Origin: Nitrospiraceae bacterium
GTDB lineage: Bacteria; Nitrospirota; Nitrospiria; Nitrospirales; Nitrospiraceae
Reading direction: 5' to 3'
Assembly (NCBI GenBank): GCA_009692155.1
Contig: SHZW01000006.1
Span: 1-64,000, forward strand
Length of the DNA stretch: 64,000 nt
Numbering within the stretch: position 1 is the first letter of the stretch; each line of letters opens with the position of its first letter. The notes beneath the pieces were generated by a model that saw nothing but the letters and a program-made list of their open reading frames with translations, was not told the DNA's origin and searched no databases. This document shows, piece after piece, positions 14,369 to 23,144 of the stretch. The position numbers and the translations under genes are program-made.

Positions 14369-15664
14369 TTACGAAATCTTCGGTGGCGGCGCGCCCGCTT
14401 TCACTTGAGACAGATAATCCACAATCTTCTTCAGCGCACCAGCACTCAGTTTCTGCCCGAATATCTTTGGCATCAAGTTATCAGGAAACCCTTTCACAAC
14501 GTAGGTGCTCGGCAACACGACGGACTCCATGATGTACTCCTGCGTGTTCTTTGCAGTCCCTTTATAAGCCGGGTCATGGATCCGGTTCGGTGCATTCGTC
14601 CCTTCTTCGAGCTTGGGGCCCTGGGTGCCGGTTGCGCCGGGAATCCCCGGGATGGTATGGCACACCACGCACTGCCCTTTCGCAAAAATCTGATCGACCG
14701 GCTCAGTGCCGTCGGCCAGCAGCTGCGTGGGGCCTGCCGCCTTATCATCCTGCTGCTTCGGCCGATCCGCTTCCGGAACAAACTTTTCGTAGGACTTGAT
14801 AATGTCTTCGTATGATGGCGCTTCCCTGCCCTCGCGCACGTAGAGCCAGGTATCCACCGCCGCCAACTCAGGCAGCGACAAAGATATCGGTGGCTTATGG
14901 ATCTTCGGCATGGGGCTTTCCTTGTCGTTCGTGCCCTTCACGCCGAAGCCGGGGGCAACATAGCAATTCGGGCAGGAATGCGATTCGGCGATGTATTCCT
15001 GGACCGTCGTCGCGGTCCCGCACCCGGGGCACGATTCCTTGTCAACGTAGGCACGCTTCTGCGGCTCACCCTTGTGGTAGTTCGGATCCGTCAGCCGCTC
15101 CTTCTCCGCGCGCTCTGGAAGGCCGAACAGGTTCGGCGCACGCTCGCTCAGGAACCCCTTTTGGAACCCGTGACAGAGCGGGCATTGGCCCTTTCCGATC
15201 GCGCCCTGCACGGAACTCTGCCCGATCCCGCCGAAGATAATTTTTTCACCCTCATCGGCCAACTGCTGAGACGACATGGCGTCGAAAACCAACTTCACGT
15301 CTGGGGGCGGAAACCCGCCTTCCACCTGCGGCAGCCAGTTCCCGTAGCCGGACAGCGCCGCCGCGACGAGGAACATGAACCCGCCGATCTTCAAGAGCGC
15401 GCTGACGTTGGAGAAATAGAGCGCCATCATGAAGGTCGTCGCGGTGATCAACACCAGCGAGACAGGCAGCAAGCGAGATTCGGCGAAGAAGTTGTCCCTA
15501 TAATTGGTAATCGCCATGAAGATCATGAGCGTGGCGAGCATGCCAATAAAGATCTTGAAGGCTCCGTCTTTATTCCCCTTGGTGAAGTTGTACACCAGCA
15601 ATCCCGCCAGGACTGCCAGCACTCCCCACCCCATACTCAGTGCGGCTACCAGTAACTCTTTCAC
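14369..15664 (-). CDS. Membrane dihaem cytochrome c with an inserted CPxC pair
   Basis: Four N-terminal TM helices (to about residue 115), then two related cytochrome c domains with haem motifs CPLCH (about 162) and CVVCH (about 331). The first domain carries an extra segment with CPGC and CPNC about 20 residues apart. Neither is followed by His, so they look like a zinc ribbon or degenerate haem sites rather than working haem c. Start: GTG at 15664, with GGAGG eight nt upstream, is better than the upstream GTG at 15682. Part of the oxidase operon; probably its cytochrome subunit. Confidence 0.83.
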   Translation of the reverse strand: MKELLVAALSMGWGVLAVLAGLLVYNFTKGNKDGAFKIFIGMLATLMIFMAITNYRDNFFAESRLLPVSLVLITATTFMMALYFSNVSALLKIGGFMFLVAAALSGYGNWLPQVEGGFPPPDVKLVFDAMSSQQLADEGEKIIFGGIGQSSVQGAIGKGQCPLCHGFQKGFLSERAPNLFGLPERAEKERLTDPNYHKGEPQKRAYVDKESCPGCGTATTVQEYIAESHSCPNCYVAPGFGVKGTNDKESPMPKIHKPPISLSLPELAAVDTWLYVREGREAPSYEDIIKSYEKFVPEADRPKQQDDKAAGPTQLLADGTEPVDQIFAKGQCVVCHTIPGIPGATGTQGPKLEEGTNAPNRIHDPAYKGTAKNTQEYIMESVVLPSTYVVKGFPDNLMPKIFGQKLSAGALKKIVDYLSQVKAGAPPPKIS

Positions 15665-15738
15665 TTCACAGCCCTCCCTCACCCAGTTCCCGCTTAGGCG
15701 GGGACCAGATCATAAGAAATCAAGCAATCAACCGAGGA

Positions 15739-17673
15739 TTAATGTCCGTGCGCAGGCTCGGGCACCCGGCCAGGCACATGAGCCTTTACATTAACCGGCA
15801 CTTTCTTGGCCCCCAACGTTCCCAGCCAGAATACGAACAGAATGCTGATCCAGAAAAACAGCACGTTAAATGAAATCATATTGGCGGCAAAACCCACCGT
15901 GTGCGTATAGGCCCAGGGCGAGTTATCGCGCATGATCTCATTCACATGCCAGAACAGACGCACGGACGACCGGATGTAGCCCATCAGCCCCATCATCCAG
16001 GTGAATGCCGTCGCCAGCATGATGATCGCGTACTGGGACCGCACAGAAATCTTGCCCCATTCGATCGGTCCCATCTGCTTGGCCCCCTTCAACATGAAGC
16101 CATTCAGAGCAGTCATGAAGAAGAGGCACGACAGCGTCGTGGCGACTTGAGGCACCGACAGCCCGACTCGGACGTTTGCCGGGATATAGTAGCCGTAGAC
16201 GGCAAGCCAGATGATATTCACATAGGCGAAACCGAAGAACGCCCCCATGAAGATGTTCCCGAAATTCTTCCACGGCACCATCGGCTCCTTGTTCCCGCGC
16301 ATATACCAGATAAAGCTCAGCACCGTCGTGGTGATGATCACGTTGATGCCGCCGTTCTTGGCCGACATCACACCGTAGTTCCCCAACACCGGGTGCTGCT
16401 GGCCGCCCATGGCTTTGAGCTCAGCCGGCGTCATGACCATCGTGTGCGGCGTGATGAAGATCAGGAACCCGCACACCAGCACAAACACCAGATACTTGAT
16501 GTACCGCTGATATTTTTCCGCGCCGCGCATTCTTCCGAGCGCCTGCCACAGGTAGTAGTTGGTGCTCAGAAACAGAATGCCGATCATGGTCGCCTGGATG
16601 ATGAAGAGCCACGCCAGCAGCCCGCCCATCAGCGTGATCCCCATCTGCTGACGGTAGGCATAGACCTCGCGCATCAGCCAGTAGCCGGCGAATGGCAGCG
16701 GAATCAAGAACGCAACGGCGAGGGCCATCGCGATATAGCCCATCCAGTCATAATGGGCCCGCTCCTCGTCGGTCTTCGCGGAGAGGAACCGGTACGCCGC
16801 ATAGGCCGCCACCACGCCACCGCCGAAGGCCATATTGCCCAGAATGCGATGCACGTTCAGCGGGTTCCACAGCGCCGTATGGATCACGTGCCAGATATTG
16901 CCCAGGAAGCGGCCCTGCTCATCCACGCCGGCTGGAGACATCATGAACCCGATCCAGGAATTCGCCAGCATCATCAGCAGAGTCCCAATGACGTTCAGGA
17001 TCACCGACATGCTGAGGTGAATCCACTTCAGGAACCCCTCCTTCATCTTGTCCCATCCATAATAGTAAATATAGAGGGTGCCGCTCTCGGCCACGAACAT
17101 CAACGCGTAGATGTGCATGACGGGGCGGAAGATGCTGGAGAGATACCCGAAGAACGCAGGATACAAAGTCAGAAAGGTAAAGATCAGAATGCCGCCAAGG
17201 ATGGCCGTCAGCGAGTAGGCCGTCAGGCTGATCTTGATAAAGTCATAGGCGAGCTGATCGTACTTCTTCGCCATCGCCTTGTCCTTGGTGACCACCCCCA
17301 TGAACTCGATGATCATACAGAAGATGGGTACCGCCAGGACGAAACTGCCATAATACAAATGCTGCTGGTTGGCAAACCACAGGAGCACGCGGCTCTCGAA
17401 GTTATAGCGCGGGTAGTCCCTGGGGCCGTCCACCGTCTTTGGGGCCGGAGCTCCCGAGACGATGCCCTCGGTCTTATAATAGACATCCCGGCCTTTCTCG
17501 ACCTTGGCCTCGTCCTTCTTCTCCCCCTCCGCCTTGACTGCAGGAGCCGGCGGCGCCTCGCCCCCTCCGCTCGCAAGCGCGTTCAACGAAGTGGCGACCG
17601 GCAGAAGAAGGAAGCCAATCATCGCGCAGAGCGCCATGATCGACCAGATCTTCTTTCCGTTTTGACGACCCAT
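15739..17673 (-). CDS. Cytochrome bd-like terminal oxidase, large subunit
   Basis: A 644-aa polytopic protein (about 13-14 TM) with an N-terminal signal anchor. CydA-like marks are visible: QQH in the first core helix (haem ligand position), ANSWIGFMMSPAG (CydA ANxWMQxPxG), NPLNVHR, and AGYWLMREVYAYRQQ at the GRQP-like site. The usual CydA is ~450-520 aa, so this belongs to the extended Nitrospira-type family proposed as terminal oxidase there (family knowledge). No CydB follows; cytochromes c and microproteins do. The start at 17673 has a perfect GGAGG with 7-nt spacing. A paralogue lies at 21248-23137. Confidence 0.85.
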   Translation of the reverse strand: MGRQNGKKIWSIMALCAMIGFLLLPVATSLNALASGGGEAPPAPAVKAEGEKKDEAKVEKGRDVYYKTEGIVSGAPAPKTVDGPRDYPRYNFESRVLLWFANQQHLYYGSFVLAVPIFCMIIEFMGVVTKDKAMAKKYDQLAYDFIKISLTAYSLTAILGGILIFTFLTLYPAFFGYLSSIFRPVMHIYALMFVAESGTLYIYYYGWDKMKEGFLKWIHLSMSVILNVIGTLLMMLANSWIGFMMSPAGVDEQGRFLGNIWHVIHTALWNPLNVHRILGNMAFGGGVVAAYAAYRFLSAKTDEERAHYDWMGYIAMALAVAFLIPLPFAGYWLMREVYAYRQQMGITLMGGLLAWLFIIQATMIGILFLSTNYYLWQALGRMRGAEKYQRYIKYLVFVLVCGFLIFITPHTMVMTPAELKAMGGQQHPVLGNYGVMSAKNGGINVIITTTVLSFIWYMRGNKEPMVPWKNFGNIFMGAFFGFAYVNIIWLAVYGYYIPANVRVGLSVPQVATTLSCLFFMTALNGFMLKGAKQMGPIEWGKISVRSQYAIIMLATAFTWMMGLMGYIRSSVRLFWHVNEIMRDNSPWAYTHTVGFAANMISFNVLFFWISILFVFWLGTLGAKKVPVNVKAHVPGRVPEPAHGH

Positions 17674-17736
17674 GGTATACCTCCCTGACAACCGTCTCAT
17701 GATTTTCAGTTTCACAATGTTCCGATGCGGCAACGA

Positions 17737-17961
17737 TTACTTTCTAAAGAGATACCAGTAGTCCAGTCCCTGCATTTCCATCAGGTAATGATCGACAATG
17801 TGGAAATAGGCGACCACGATGACGACGGACACCATCGCGGCATACGCCGTGTTATTCAGGATGTTCATCTTTTTCCCGACGAACAGCAGGACGACACCGA
17901 AGGCCAGAAGAGCAAACCAGAAGATTGGATTGGTGATAGCCTTGATAATCATCATTTCCAT
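17737..17961 (-). CDS. Small two-TM protein, likely oxidase accessory subunit
   Basis: A 74-aa protein starting MEMMIIKA, with two predicted TM helices and ending in DYWYLFRK. The ribosome site is GGGGGAG, 6-7 nt before ATG; the longer frame to 18018 has no comparable site. It lies 63 bp upstream of the bd-like oxidase on the same strand. Small subunits such as CydX or CcoQ are known in other oxidases, and this may play that role (inference). I know no named family. Confidence 0.72.
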   Translation of the reverse strand: MEMMIIKAITNPIFWFALLAFGVVLLFVGKKMNILNNTAYAAMVSVVIVVAYFHIVDHYLMEMQGLDYWYLFRK

Positions 17962-17992
17962 TGCAAGACTCCCCCTTAAAAAGTATGGCGGA

Positions 17993-18109
17993 TCAGCACG
18001 GACATTGAATGCCGGCAAACCAGTAGAAAAACCACAGGCCCACCGCGAGGGTGATATAAAAAATCATCTTGCCAAGTTTGACCTGGCTATCGTTCTGTGC
18101 CGCGTCCAT
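17993..18109 (-). CDS. 38-aa single-TM microprotein heading the oxidase operon
   Basis: The ATG at 18109 has AAGGAG with 6-nt spacing. The frame encodes 38 residues: a polar N-terminus (MDAAQNDSQVKLGK), one hydrophobic helix rich in Trp and Phe, and the tail CPC. It is the first gene of the operon, 31 bp before the 74-aa gene. The strong ribosome site, TM profile and position support a real CydX-like subunit. It is short enough for automatic callers to miss. Confidence 0.65.
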   Translation of the reverse strand: MDAAQNDSQVKLGKMIFYITLAVGLWFFYWFAGIQCPC

Positions 18110-18128
18110 GTTGTCTCCTTGACGTTAG

Positions 18129-18158
18129 TTGACAGATTTCTCATCCCTATGCTAAAGC
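18129..18158 (+). promoter_or_regulatory. Possible sigma70 promoter for the 34-aa gene
   Basis: TTGACA at 18129-18134, then 18 nt, then TAAAGC preceded by TGC (an extended -10 form). It points rightward to the microprotein at 18199, divergent from the oxidase operon. The -10 is weak. Confidence 0.25.
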
Positions 18159-18198
18159 TCACGACGCGCATGCACACGCGAGAGGCGATGGGGTAGAG

Positions 18199-18303
18199 AT
18201 GGGAAAAAACTCGAAAACCTTCGATATTGTAGTTTTGGCTGGCATGGTTGTCAATATAATTTTGGCCGTCTTTCTCATTCTCTACTACTTTGACTTCTTG
18301 TGA
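18199..18303 (+). CDS. 34-aa single-TM microprotein
   Basis: ATG at 18199, TGA at 18301-18303. The residues are a short basic N-terminus (MGKNSK) and one long hydrophobic helix ending YYFDFL. Its 3' end overlaps the convergent SUMF1 gene by 19 bp. The ribosome site (GGGGTAGAG) is imperfect. The codons make a clean membrane helix, which is unlikely by chance but not proof. It may be another small subunit of the respiratory complex. Confidence 0.45.
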   Translation: MGKNSKTFDIVVLAGMVVNIILAVFLILYYFDFL

Positions 18304-19202
18304 CTTTTCCCCCCTTTCACCGCCTGCGTGAATCCCTCGTTCTGAACGCCGGAAACAGCACAGCGAAAGCCGATCGTCTCATCCCGAAAATCCGGCACCA
18401 TTTTGTTTCGACTGGTCACGCGGACGTCCGTTCCTGACGTCGTGTATCCGCCTCCGCGAAGCACTCTGAACGTTCCGAATTCAGGTCCCTTGGGATTTTT
18501 GTCGACAGGATCGCGATAGGCGCCCTCCCCGTACCAGTCAGCAACCCACTCGATCACATTGCCGGCCCCGTCAACGACTCCGAACGGACTGACATCCCGT
18601 TTAAATGAACCGACCGGCGCCGCCACCTCGTAGCCATCTTTTGCCACCGCCCAATTGGATGCCAATGGATCGACCTCATTGCCCCATGGCCACAAACGCT
18701 TGTCGCCTCCTCGCATGGCTTTCTCCCACTCCGCTTCGGTCGGCAACCGCTTCCCCTTCCATCGACAATAGGCCTCGGCGTCGTCCCACGACACATAGAC
18801 CACCGGCTGATTGATGCCTCGCATGCGCGTCATATTTTTTGCGTAGCGGGACGGCGGCCCGGCTTTGCGATGATTGGTCGCTGCCACAAATGCGGCATAG
18901 TGATGGTTCGTCACTTCATATGTGCCGATCGTGTAGGCGTCGAGATGGATCGATTTCACCGGCTGCTCATCAAATCCTCCGGCGATCGTGCCGCGTATAA
19001 AAGGCCCGGCGGGAATGCCGACCGCCGCCTCTTCGATCGGAGATTCATCGGCACCGGCCGTTTGCGCATCGACCGCGGGCGCTTCCGGGAGGTCCGGCCC
19101 GATTGGCGGGAGCGTCGTTCCGCGAAGAATGCCCATGATCGGGAAACTGGCAAAGATCGCCACCACGACCAGCATCGCGATCTTGAAACGTGTTTCAATC
19201 AT
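18285..19202 (-). CDS. Membrane-anchored SUMF1/FGE-fold protein
   Basis: A 305-aa protein: N-terminal TM (about 8-28), then the formylglycine-generating-enzyme-like fold with GTYEVTNHHYAAF, LPTEAEWEKAMRGG, GNVIEWVADWYG, RVLRGGGY and the terminal IGFRC. The active-site cysteine pair of true FGE after RGGS is absent, so sulfatase maturation is unlikely. Such proteins are frequent beside respiratory genes in Nitrospira (recollection). It is the last gene of the second oxidase cluster, 63 bp after a related gene. Function unknown. Confidence 0.82.
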   Translation of the reverse strand: MIETRFKIAMLVVVAIFASFPIMGILRGTTLPPIGPDLPEAPAVDAQTAGADESPIEEAAVGIPAGPFIRGTIAGGFDEQPVKSIHLDAYTIGTYEVTNHHYAAFVAATNHRKAGPPSRYAKNMTRMRGINQPVVYVSWDDAEAYCRWKGKRLPTEAEWEKAMRGGDKRLWPWGNEVDPLASNWAVAKDGYEVAAPVGSFKRDVSPFGVVDGAGNVIEWVADWYGEGAYRDPVDKNPKGPEFGTFRVLRGGGYTTSGTDVRVTSRNKMVPDFRDETIGFRCAVSGVQNEGFTQAVKGGKSHKKSK

Positions 19203-19265
19203 GGCCGCAAACTTCTGGCTGGCCTCTCGTCCCGCGGGAAATAATGTCGCGCATGAATCGGGAGG

Positions 19266-20186
19266 CTACTTCTTCACTCGGAGGCGGGACTCGTCCGCAT
19301 CGCGCGCGCACCGGATGCCGATCGTGCTGTCCGTCCGCCATTTCTTGGCCGCAAACCGTTTCGACAGCCGGGCGTTATGCGACGTTTCACGCCAGGACCC
19401 GCCACGAATGACCTTCAGGTCCGCCTCTTCCGGCCCCGGGGGATCCCGGTAGGGCGTCTTCTTGTAGTAATTTTCGTCGTAGGAGTCTGCCACCCACTCG
19501 GCAACATTGCCCGTCATGTCATAGAGGCCATAGGGACTTCGCCCGGCCTCAAGCACGCCGGGCGGTGCGAGATACTGAAACCCGTCCTCCCTGCCGTCCA
19601 CGTTGGCCTGGCCAGGCACAAACGTATCGCCCCAGGCGTAGCGCCGCCGGCCCTCGCCGCGGCCGGCTTTCTCCCATTCCGCTTCGGTCGGAAGCCGCTT
19701 GCCCCCCCATTTACAATAGGCCTCCGCGTCCAACCACGACACACCGATCACGGGCAATTCGGGCTTTAAAATTTTTGCCTGGTCGTCTTCGAACACCGGG
19801 AATCCCGGCTTGTTCCGCTTGGTCATCCTGAGGAACCGGTCGTATTCCGCCTGCGTGACTTCCTTCTTATCCATATAAAAGGTCTTGAGGTAGGCCTGAT
19901 GCTCGGGCACTTCGTCAGGATCGCCCTCCGAGCTTCCCATCGTGAAGGGGCCTTCTGGAATCTGGATCATTTCGCGACCTTCATCGCCCACCAGCGTCTT
20001 GTACATCGAAAAGTCCCGTGCGGCAACCGCTGCCACCGGCCGATGCTCCGTCTTGACCGACGCCAACAGCTCGTGCTGCTTCTTCGCTTTATACGATTCG
20101 TGAACCAGCAACCCGATCATCAGCACAAACGAGGCAAAGACAAAAATAATCGACCCGATCAGAACGTTCTTATTCTCCATGCTCAC
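19266..20186 (-). CDS. Membrane-anchored SUMF1/FGE-fold protein
   Basis: A 306-aa protein with one N-terminal TM and the SUMF1 fold: IPEGPFTMGSSEGDPDE, KKEVTQAEYDRFL, LPTEAEWEKAGRG, GNVAEWVADSYDE, VIRGGSW, and terminal IGIRCA. Its sequence is related to the next gene downstream. It lacks the FGE cysteine pair. Start GTG at 20186 (AGGTG upstream) or ATG at 20180; the two differ by two residues. It follows a small membrane protein by 21 bp. Confidence 0.82.
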   Translation of the reverse strand: MSMENKNVLIGSIIFVFASFVLMIGLLVHESYKAKKQHELLASVKTEHRPVAAVAARDFSMYKTLVGDEGREMIQIPEGPFTMGSSEGDPDEVPEHQAYLKTFYMDKKEVTQAEYDRFLRMTKRNKPGFPVFEDDQAKILKPELPVIGVSWLDAEAYCKWGGKRLPTEAEWEKAGRGEGRRRYAWGDTFVPGQANVDGREDGFQYLAPPGVLEAGRSPYGLYDMTGNVAEWVADSYDENYYKKTPYRDPPGPEEADLKVIRGGSWRETSHNARLSKRFAAKKWRTDSTIGIRCARDADESRLRVKK

Positions 20187-20207
20187 CCGGCACCTTTCCT
20201 GTTTTTC

Positions 20208-20591
20208 TTACAGCTGCGAATCCGACGGCGGAGCCGCCAGTTTCCGTTCCGCCCACAGATCCAGCAGCATGGATGCCTGCACGCCAAGAAATCCCCCCAT
20301 TGCCGCGCCCGCGCCGGCTCCCCACGAAATCTTCTCGAAGCCGGCGACCAGCCACGCGAGCAGCCCGCCGAAGACGGTCCCGATCAAAATGCTGACCAGA
20401 AACCGCCTCCCTCCCAGCCATCCGACGACCAGACCGAGCGCGACGCCCAACGCGCCGGTGATCGGGATTGCACTGCCGCCCATGAACCAGCCGATCAACG
20501 TGCCGACCGTCCCCATGACCGCCGCACCGAAGGCCATATCCACGACCTTCCGCGGACCGAGTTGAACCGACTCTGCCTGAATCAGCGACAT
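20208..20591 (-). CDS. Small glycine-rich membrane protein
   Basis: A 127-aa hydrophobic protein with about four TM helices rich in GxxxG-like spacing (for example GTVGTLIGWFMGG). I recognise no family. It lies between a DUF3047 gene (24 bp upstream) and the two SUMF1 genes, all in one direction, so it probably belongs to the second oxidase cluster. No good ribosome site precedes the ATG. Confidence 0.65.
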   Translation of the reverse strand: MSLIQAESVQLGPRKVVDMAFGAAVMGTVGTLIGWFMGGSAIPITGALGVALGLVVGWLGGRRFLVSILIGTVFGGLLAWLVAGFEKISWGAGAGAAMGGFLGVQASMLLDLWAERKLAAPPSDSQL

Positions 20592-20615
20592 GGCCAGCGC
20601 GTCTCGACGAGACGG

Positions 20616-21251
20616 TTACGGAGCGGTCACAATGATCGGCCCAAAATCCACTTCCACGCCGGGTCCGCCCAGCAGGGAAATCCCCCAGGCCTGGGCCGCC
20701 GGTTCGTGCCGATGGATGCGCTTGAAATCTTCATACGCATTCACGCGCTGCTCCACCCACTCCCCAAATCCTCTTGAGCCTTTCTGCAAGACAATCTCGG
20801 AGGCGTCGAACAGCCCGCCTTCCGTCATCGTGCCGACGTCCTTGGTCTGGCTCCAGACATATTTCGTGGCCACCGGGATGACCAGCAGATCCGTGTCCAG
20901 CGAGACAAAGACCGCCGCGATCGGATCGGCTCCAGCCGGCGCTTTTTTCACCCGCCAGCGCCACGTGACGATCGGCATGGCCTTGGGATCCCAGGCGATC
21001 CGCTTGTAGACCCGCTGATCGGCGCCCTTGGCTGCCAGAAACGTCATGCCCTTCTCGGATTGAACCGTGTATTGTTTCCTCGCTTTCGTCTCCTGTCGCT
21101 GCGCCTTCCATGCCGTCGGGAACCCGTCCGCGTCTTTGGCACTGTACTCATCCAGCACCAACAAGCCGGCCGATTGGGCCGACATCGGAACGGAGAACGC
21201 GCAGAACACGACCAGCGCGCCGACGGACGCCATTCCTGCCACATGCTTCAT
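20616..21251 (-). CDS. DUF3047 exported protein
   Basis: A 211-aa protein with a signal peptide (about 1-28, ending SAQSAG) and the DUF3047 core: YKRIAWDPKAMPIVTWRWRV, DPIAAVFVSLD, VATKYVWS, and a terminal VDFGPIIVTAP. The biochemical role of this family is unknown. Its ATG overlaps the stop of the second bd-like oxidase (ATGA), so it is co-translated with it. The frame remains open far upstream to 22268, but that part overlaps the oxidase and is a shadow. Confidence 0.82.
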   Translation of the reverse strand: MKHVAGMASVGALVVFCAFSVPMSAQSAGLLVLDEYSAKDADGFPTAWKAQRQETKARKQYTVQSEKGMTFLAAKGADQRVYKRIAWDPKAMPIVTWRWRVKKAPAGADPIAAVFVSLDTDLLVIPVATKYVWSQTKDVGTMTEGGLFDASEIVLQKGSRGFGEWVEQRVNAYEDFKRIHRHEPAAQAWGISLLGGPGVEVDFGPIIVTAP

Positions 21252-23137
21252 GACGGCTGCGCCTCCTGCGGCGACGGCGGAAAGAGCGGCCGGTTCTCCA
21301 TCGCCGCATCCATTTGGGGAAGCGGGCGCTGATCGCGGCTGCTGAGCCAGAACAGCAGCAATGCCGTCATCCAGAATACCACCATGTTCACCGTCACCAT
21401 CTTGGCCGCAAAAGCCAGCGTGGGGGTATAGGCCCAGGGCGAGGCATCGGGCATCAGTTCGTTGACATGCCAGGCCAACCGGCCTGACGAGCGAATATAG
21501 CCCATGAGTCCCATCACCCACGTGAAGGAAGCCGCCAGCCCAAAGAGCGTCACCATGCCCCGGACGGACATTTTTCCCCACACCACCGAACCATGCACGA
21601 TCGCCCCGCGCAGCATCGCGCGATTGAGCAACAACCCGGCTACGACGGCCGTCAGCGTGGTAAACGCCTGCGGCGATGACAGCCCCACGCGCACACTGGC
21701 CGGCACATAGAACCCGTAAATGGCCAGCCAGACGATGTTCACCATGCCGGCGCCAAACAACGCGGCCAGCAGGATGTTCCCCTTGCGCGCCCAGGGCACG
21801 GTGATCGTACGATTCGCGCGCCGGTAGAAGATATAGCTCAAGGCCGTCAGGCAGATCATCACGTTCACCGCGCCGTTCTTGGCCGACATCACGCCGTAAT
21901 TGCCGACCACCGGATGCTGCGCGCCTCCCATGGCTTTCACTTCGCTTCCGGTCATCATCACCGTATGCGGCGTCAGCCACACGAAAATGCAGCCCGTCAG
22001 CCCCAGGATCAGGTACTTGTACGCCTGCTCGTAGCGTTGCCCTCCCTGCAGCCGCCCCATGCTCTGCCAGAGGTAATAGTTGATGCCGAGAAACAGCACG
22101 CCGATCAGGAGCGCCTGCACGACGAACAGCCACGTCAGCAGCCCGCCCATCATCGTCACGCCCATGCTTTGCCGGAACGCATACACCGACCGCATCAGCC
22201 AGTAGCCCGCAAAAGGCATCGGCAACAGCGCGACCACCGTCACGATCAGGAACACCGCCCCGACCCAATCGTAGTAGGCCCGCTCCTCCTCCGACTTGCT
22301 CGTCAAAAACCGATACGACGCGTAGGCCAGCACCACGGCCCCGCCGGACATGATGTCCGCAAGAAACCGGTGGACATTGAGCGGATTCCAGAGCGCCGTG
22401 TGCATCAGGTGCCAGACATTACCCAGAAAGCGCCCCTGGGCATCCACACCGGCCGGCGACATCATGAAGGCAATCCAGCTGTTTGCCAGAAACAACAGCA
22501 TCGCACCGAAGATGTTGGAGAGGATGCCGATCGCTGCATGGAACCATTTCAGCGCCGGCGACGCCATGCGGTTCCAGGTGTAGTAGTAGGCGATCAGGCA
22601 CAGGGCTTCCGCGTTGAAGACGAAGGCATAGACGGGCATCATCGCCTTGAATGTCCCGCCCATGTACTGCATGAAGCCCGGATAGAACCAGATGAACAGC
22701 CCCAGCATCAGGCTCCCGACCACAGCCGTCAGCGACATCGCCAGCAGCGCGACGCGCAGAAAGTCCCGGGCCGTCTGGTCGTACCGTAGCGCCGCCGCCC
22801 GGTCGCGCGTGACGAGACCGGCAAACTCCAGGATCACGCAGAAAATGGGAAGTGCGAGCACGAAGCCGCCGAAATAGGTGTGCTGCTGGGTGACAAACCA
22901 GACGAACGTGCGGTTGTCCAGTGAGCCATAGCGGGGATAGGCCGACGCATCACCTGCCGGCGCCGGCGGACCATTGGGAACACCCGGCGTCTTGTAATAG
23001 ACATCCGTGGCCGTCTCGGTTGCAGGCCCCGCACTGTTCTCTGCCACGGTTGCGGCACCGAGCGGCACCGCGAGCAGCGCCAGCACGAACATGATGGCAG
23101 CCCATGCAACTGGCTTTGACTGAAAATGATTGATCAT
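21248..23137 (-). CDS. Second cytochrome bd-like oxidase, large subunit
   Basis: A 629-aa paralogue of the protein at 15739-17673, similar along its whole length: a signal-anchor N-terminus, DVYYKTPG, QQHTYFGGFVLALPIF, ANSWIAFMMSPAGVDAQGRFLG, NPLNVHRFL, AGYWLMRSVYAFRQ. It keeps the same haem-ligand candidates. Unlike the first copy it has no adjacent cytochrome c or 74/38-aa genes; it is surrounded by PCP_red, DUF420-like and DUF3047 genes. ATG at 23137 preferred over a TTG at 23164. It overlaps DUF3047 by 4 nt. Confidence 0.83.
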   Translation of the reverse strand: MINHFQSKPVAWAAIMFVLALLAVPLGAATVAENSAGPATETATDVYYKTPGVPNGPPAPAGDASAYPRYGSLDNRTFVWFVTQQHTYFGGFVLALPIFCVILEFAGLVTRDRAAALRYDQTARDFLRVALLAMSLTAVVGSLMLGLFIWFYPGFMQYMGGTFKAMMPVYAFVFNAEALCLIAYYYTWNRMASPALKWFHAAIGILSNIFGAMLLFLANSWIAFMMSPAGVDAQGRFLGNVWHLMHTALWNPLNVHRFLADIMSGGAVVLAYASYRFLTSKSEEERAYYDWVGAVFLIVTVVALLPMPFAGYWLMRSVYAFRQSMGVTMMGGLLTWLFVVQALLIGVLFLGINYYLWQSMGRLQGGQRYEQAYKYLILGLTGCIFVWLTPHTVMMTGSEVKAMGGAQHPVVGNYGVMSAKNGAVNVMICLTALSYIFYRRANRTITVPWARKGNILLAALFGAGMVNIVWLAIYGFYVPASVRVGLSSPQAFTTLTAVVAGLLLNRAMLRGAIVHGSVVWGKMSVRGMVTLFGLAASFTWVMGLMGYIRSSGRLAWHVNELMPDASPWAYTPTLAFAAKMVTVNMVVFWMTALLLFWLSSRDQRPLPQMDAAMENRPLFPPSPQEAQPS

Positions 23138-23144
23138 GCTTGGC

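Noticed and set aside
18285-19202. True formylglycine-generating enzyme
   Set aside because: The catalytic cysteine pair after the RGGS motif is absent and no sulfatase gene is nearby.
20616-22268. 550-aa frame joining DUF3047 to an upstream Arg/Gly-rich region
   Set aside because: The upstream part is an out-of-frame shadow of the bd-like oxidase; the real gene starts at 21251 with a signal peptide.
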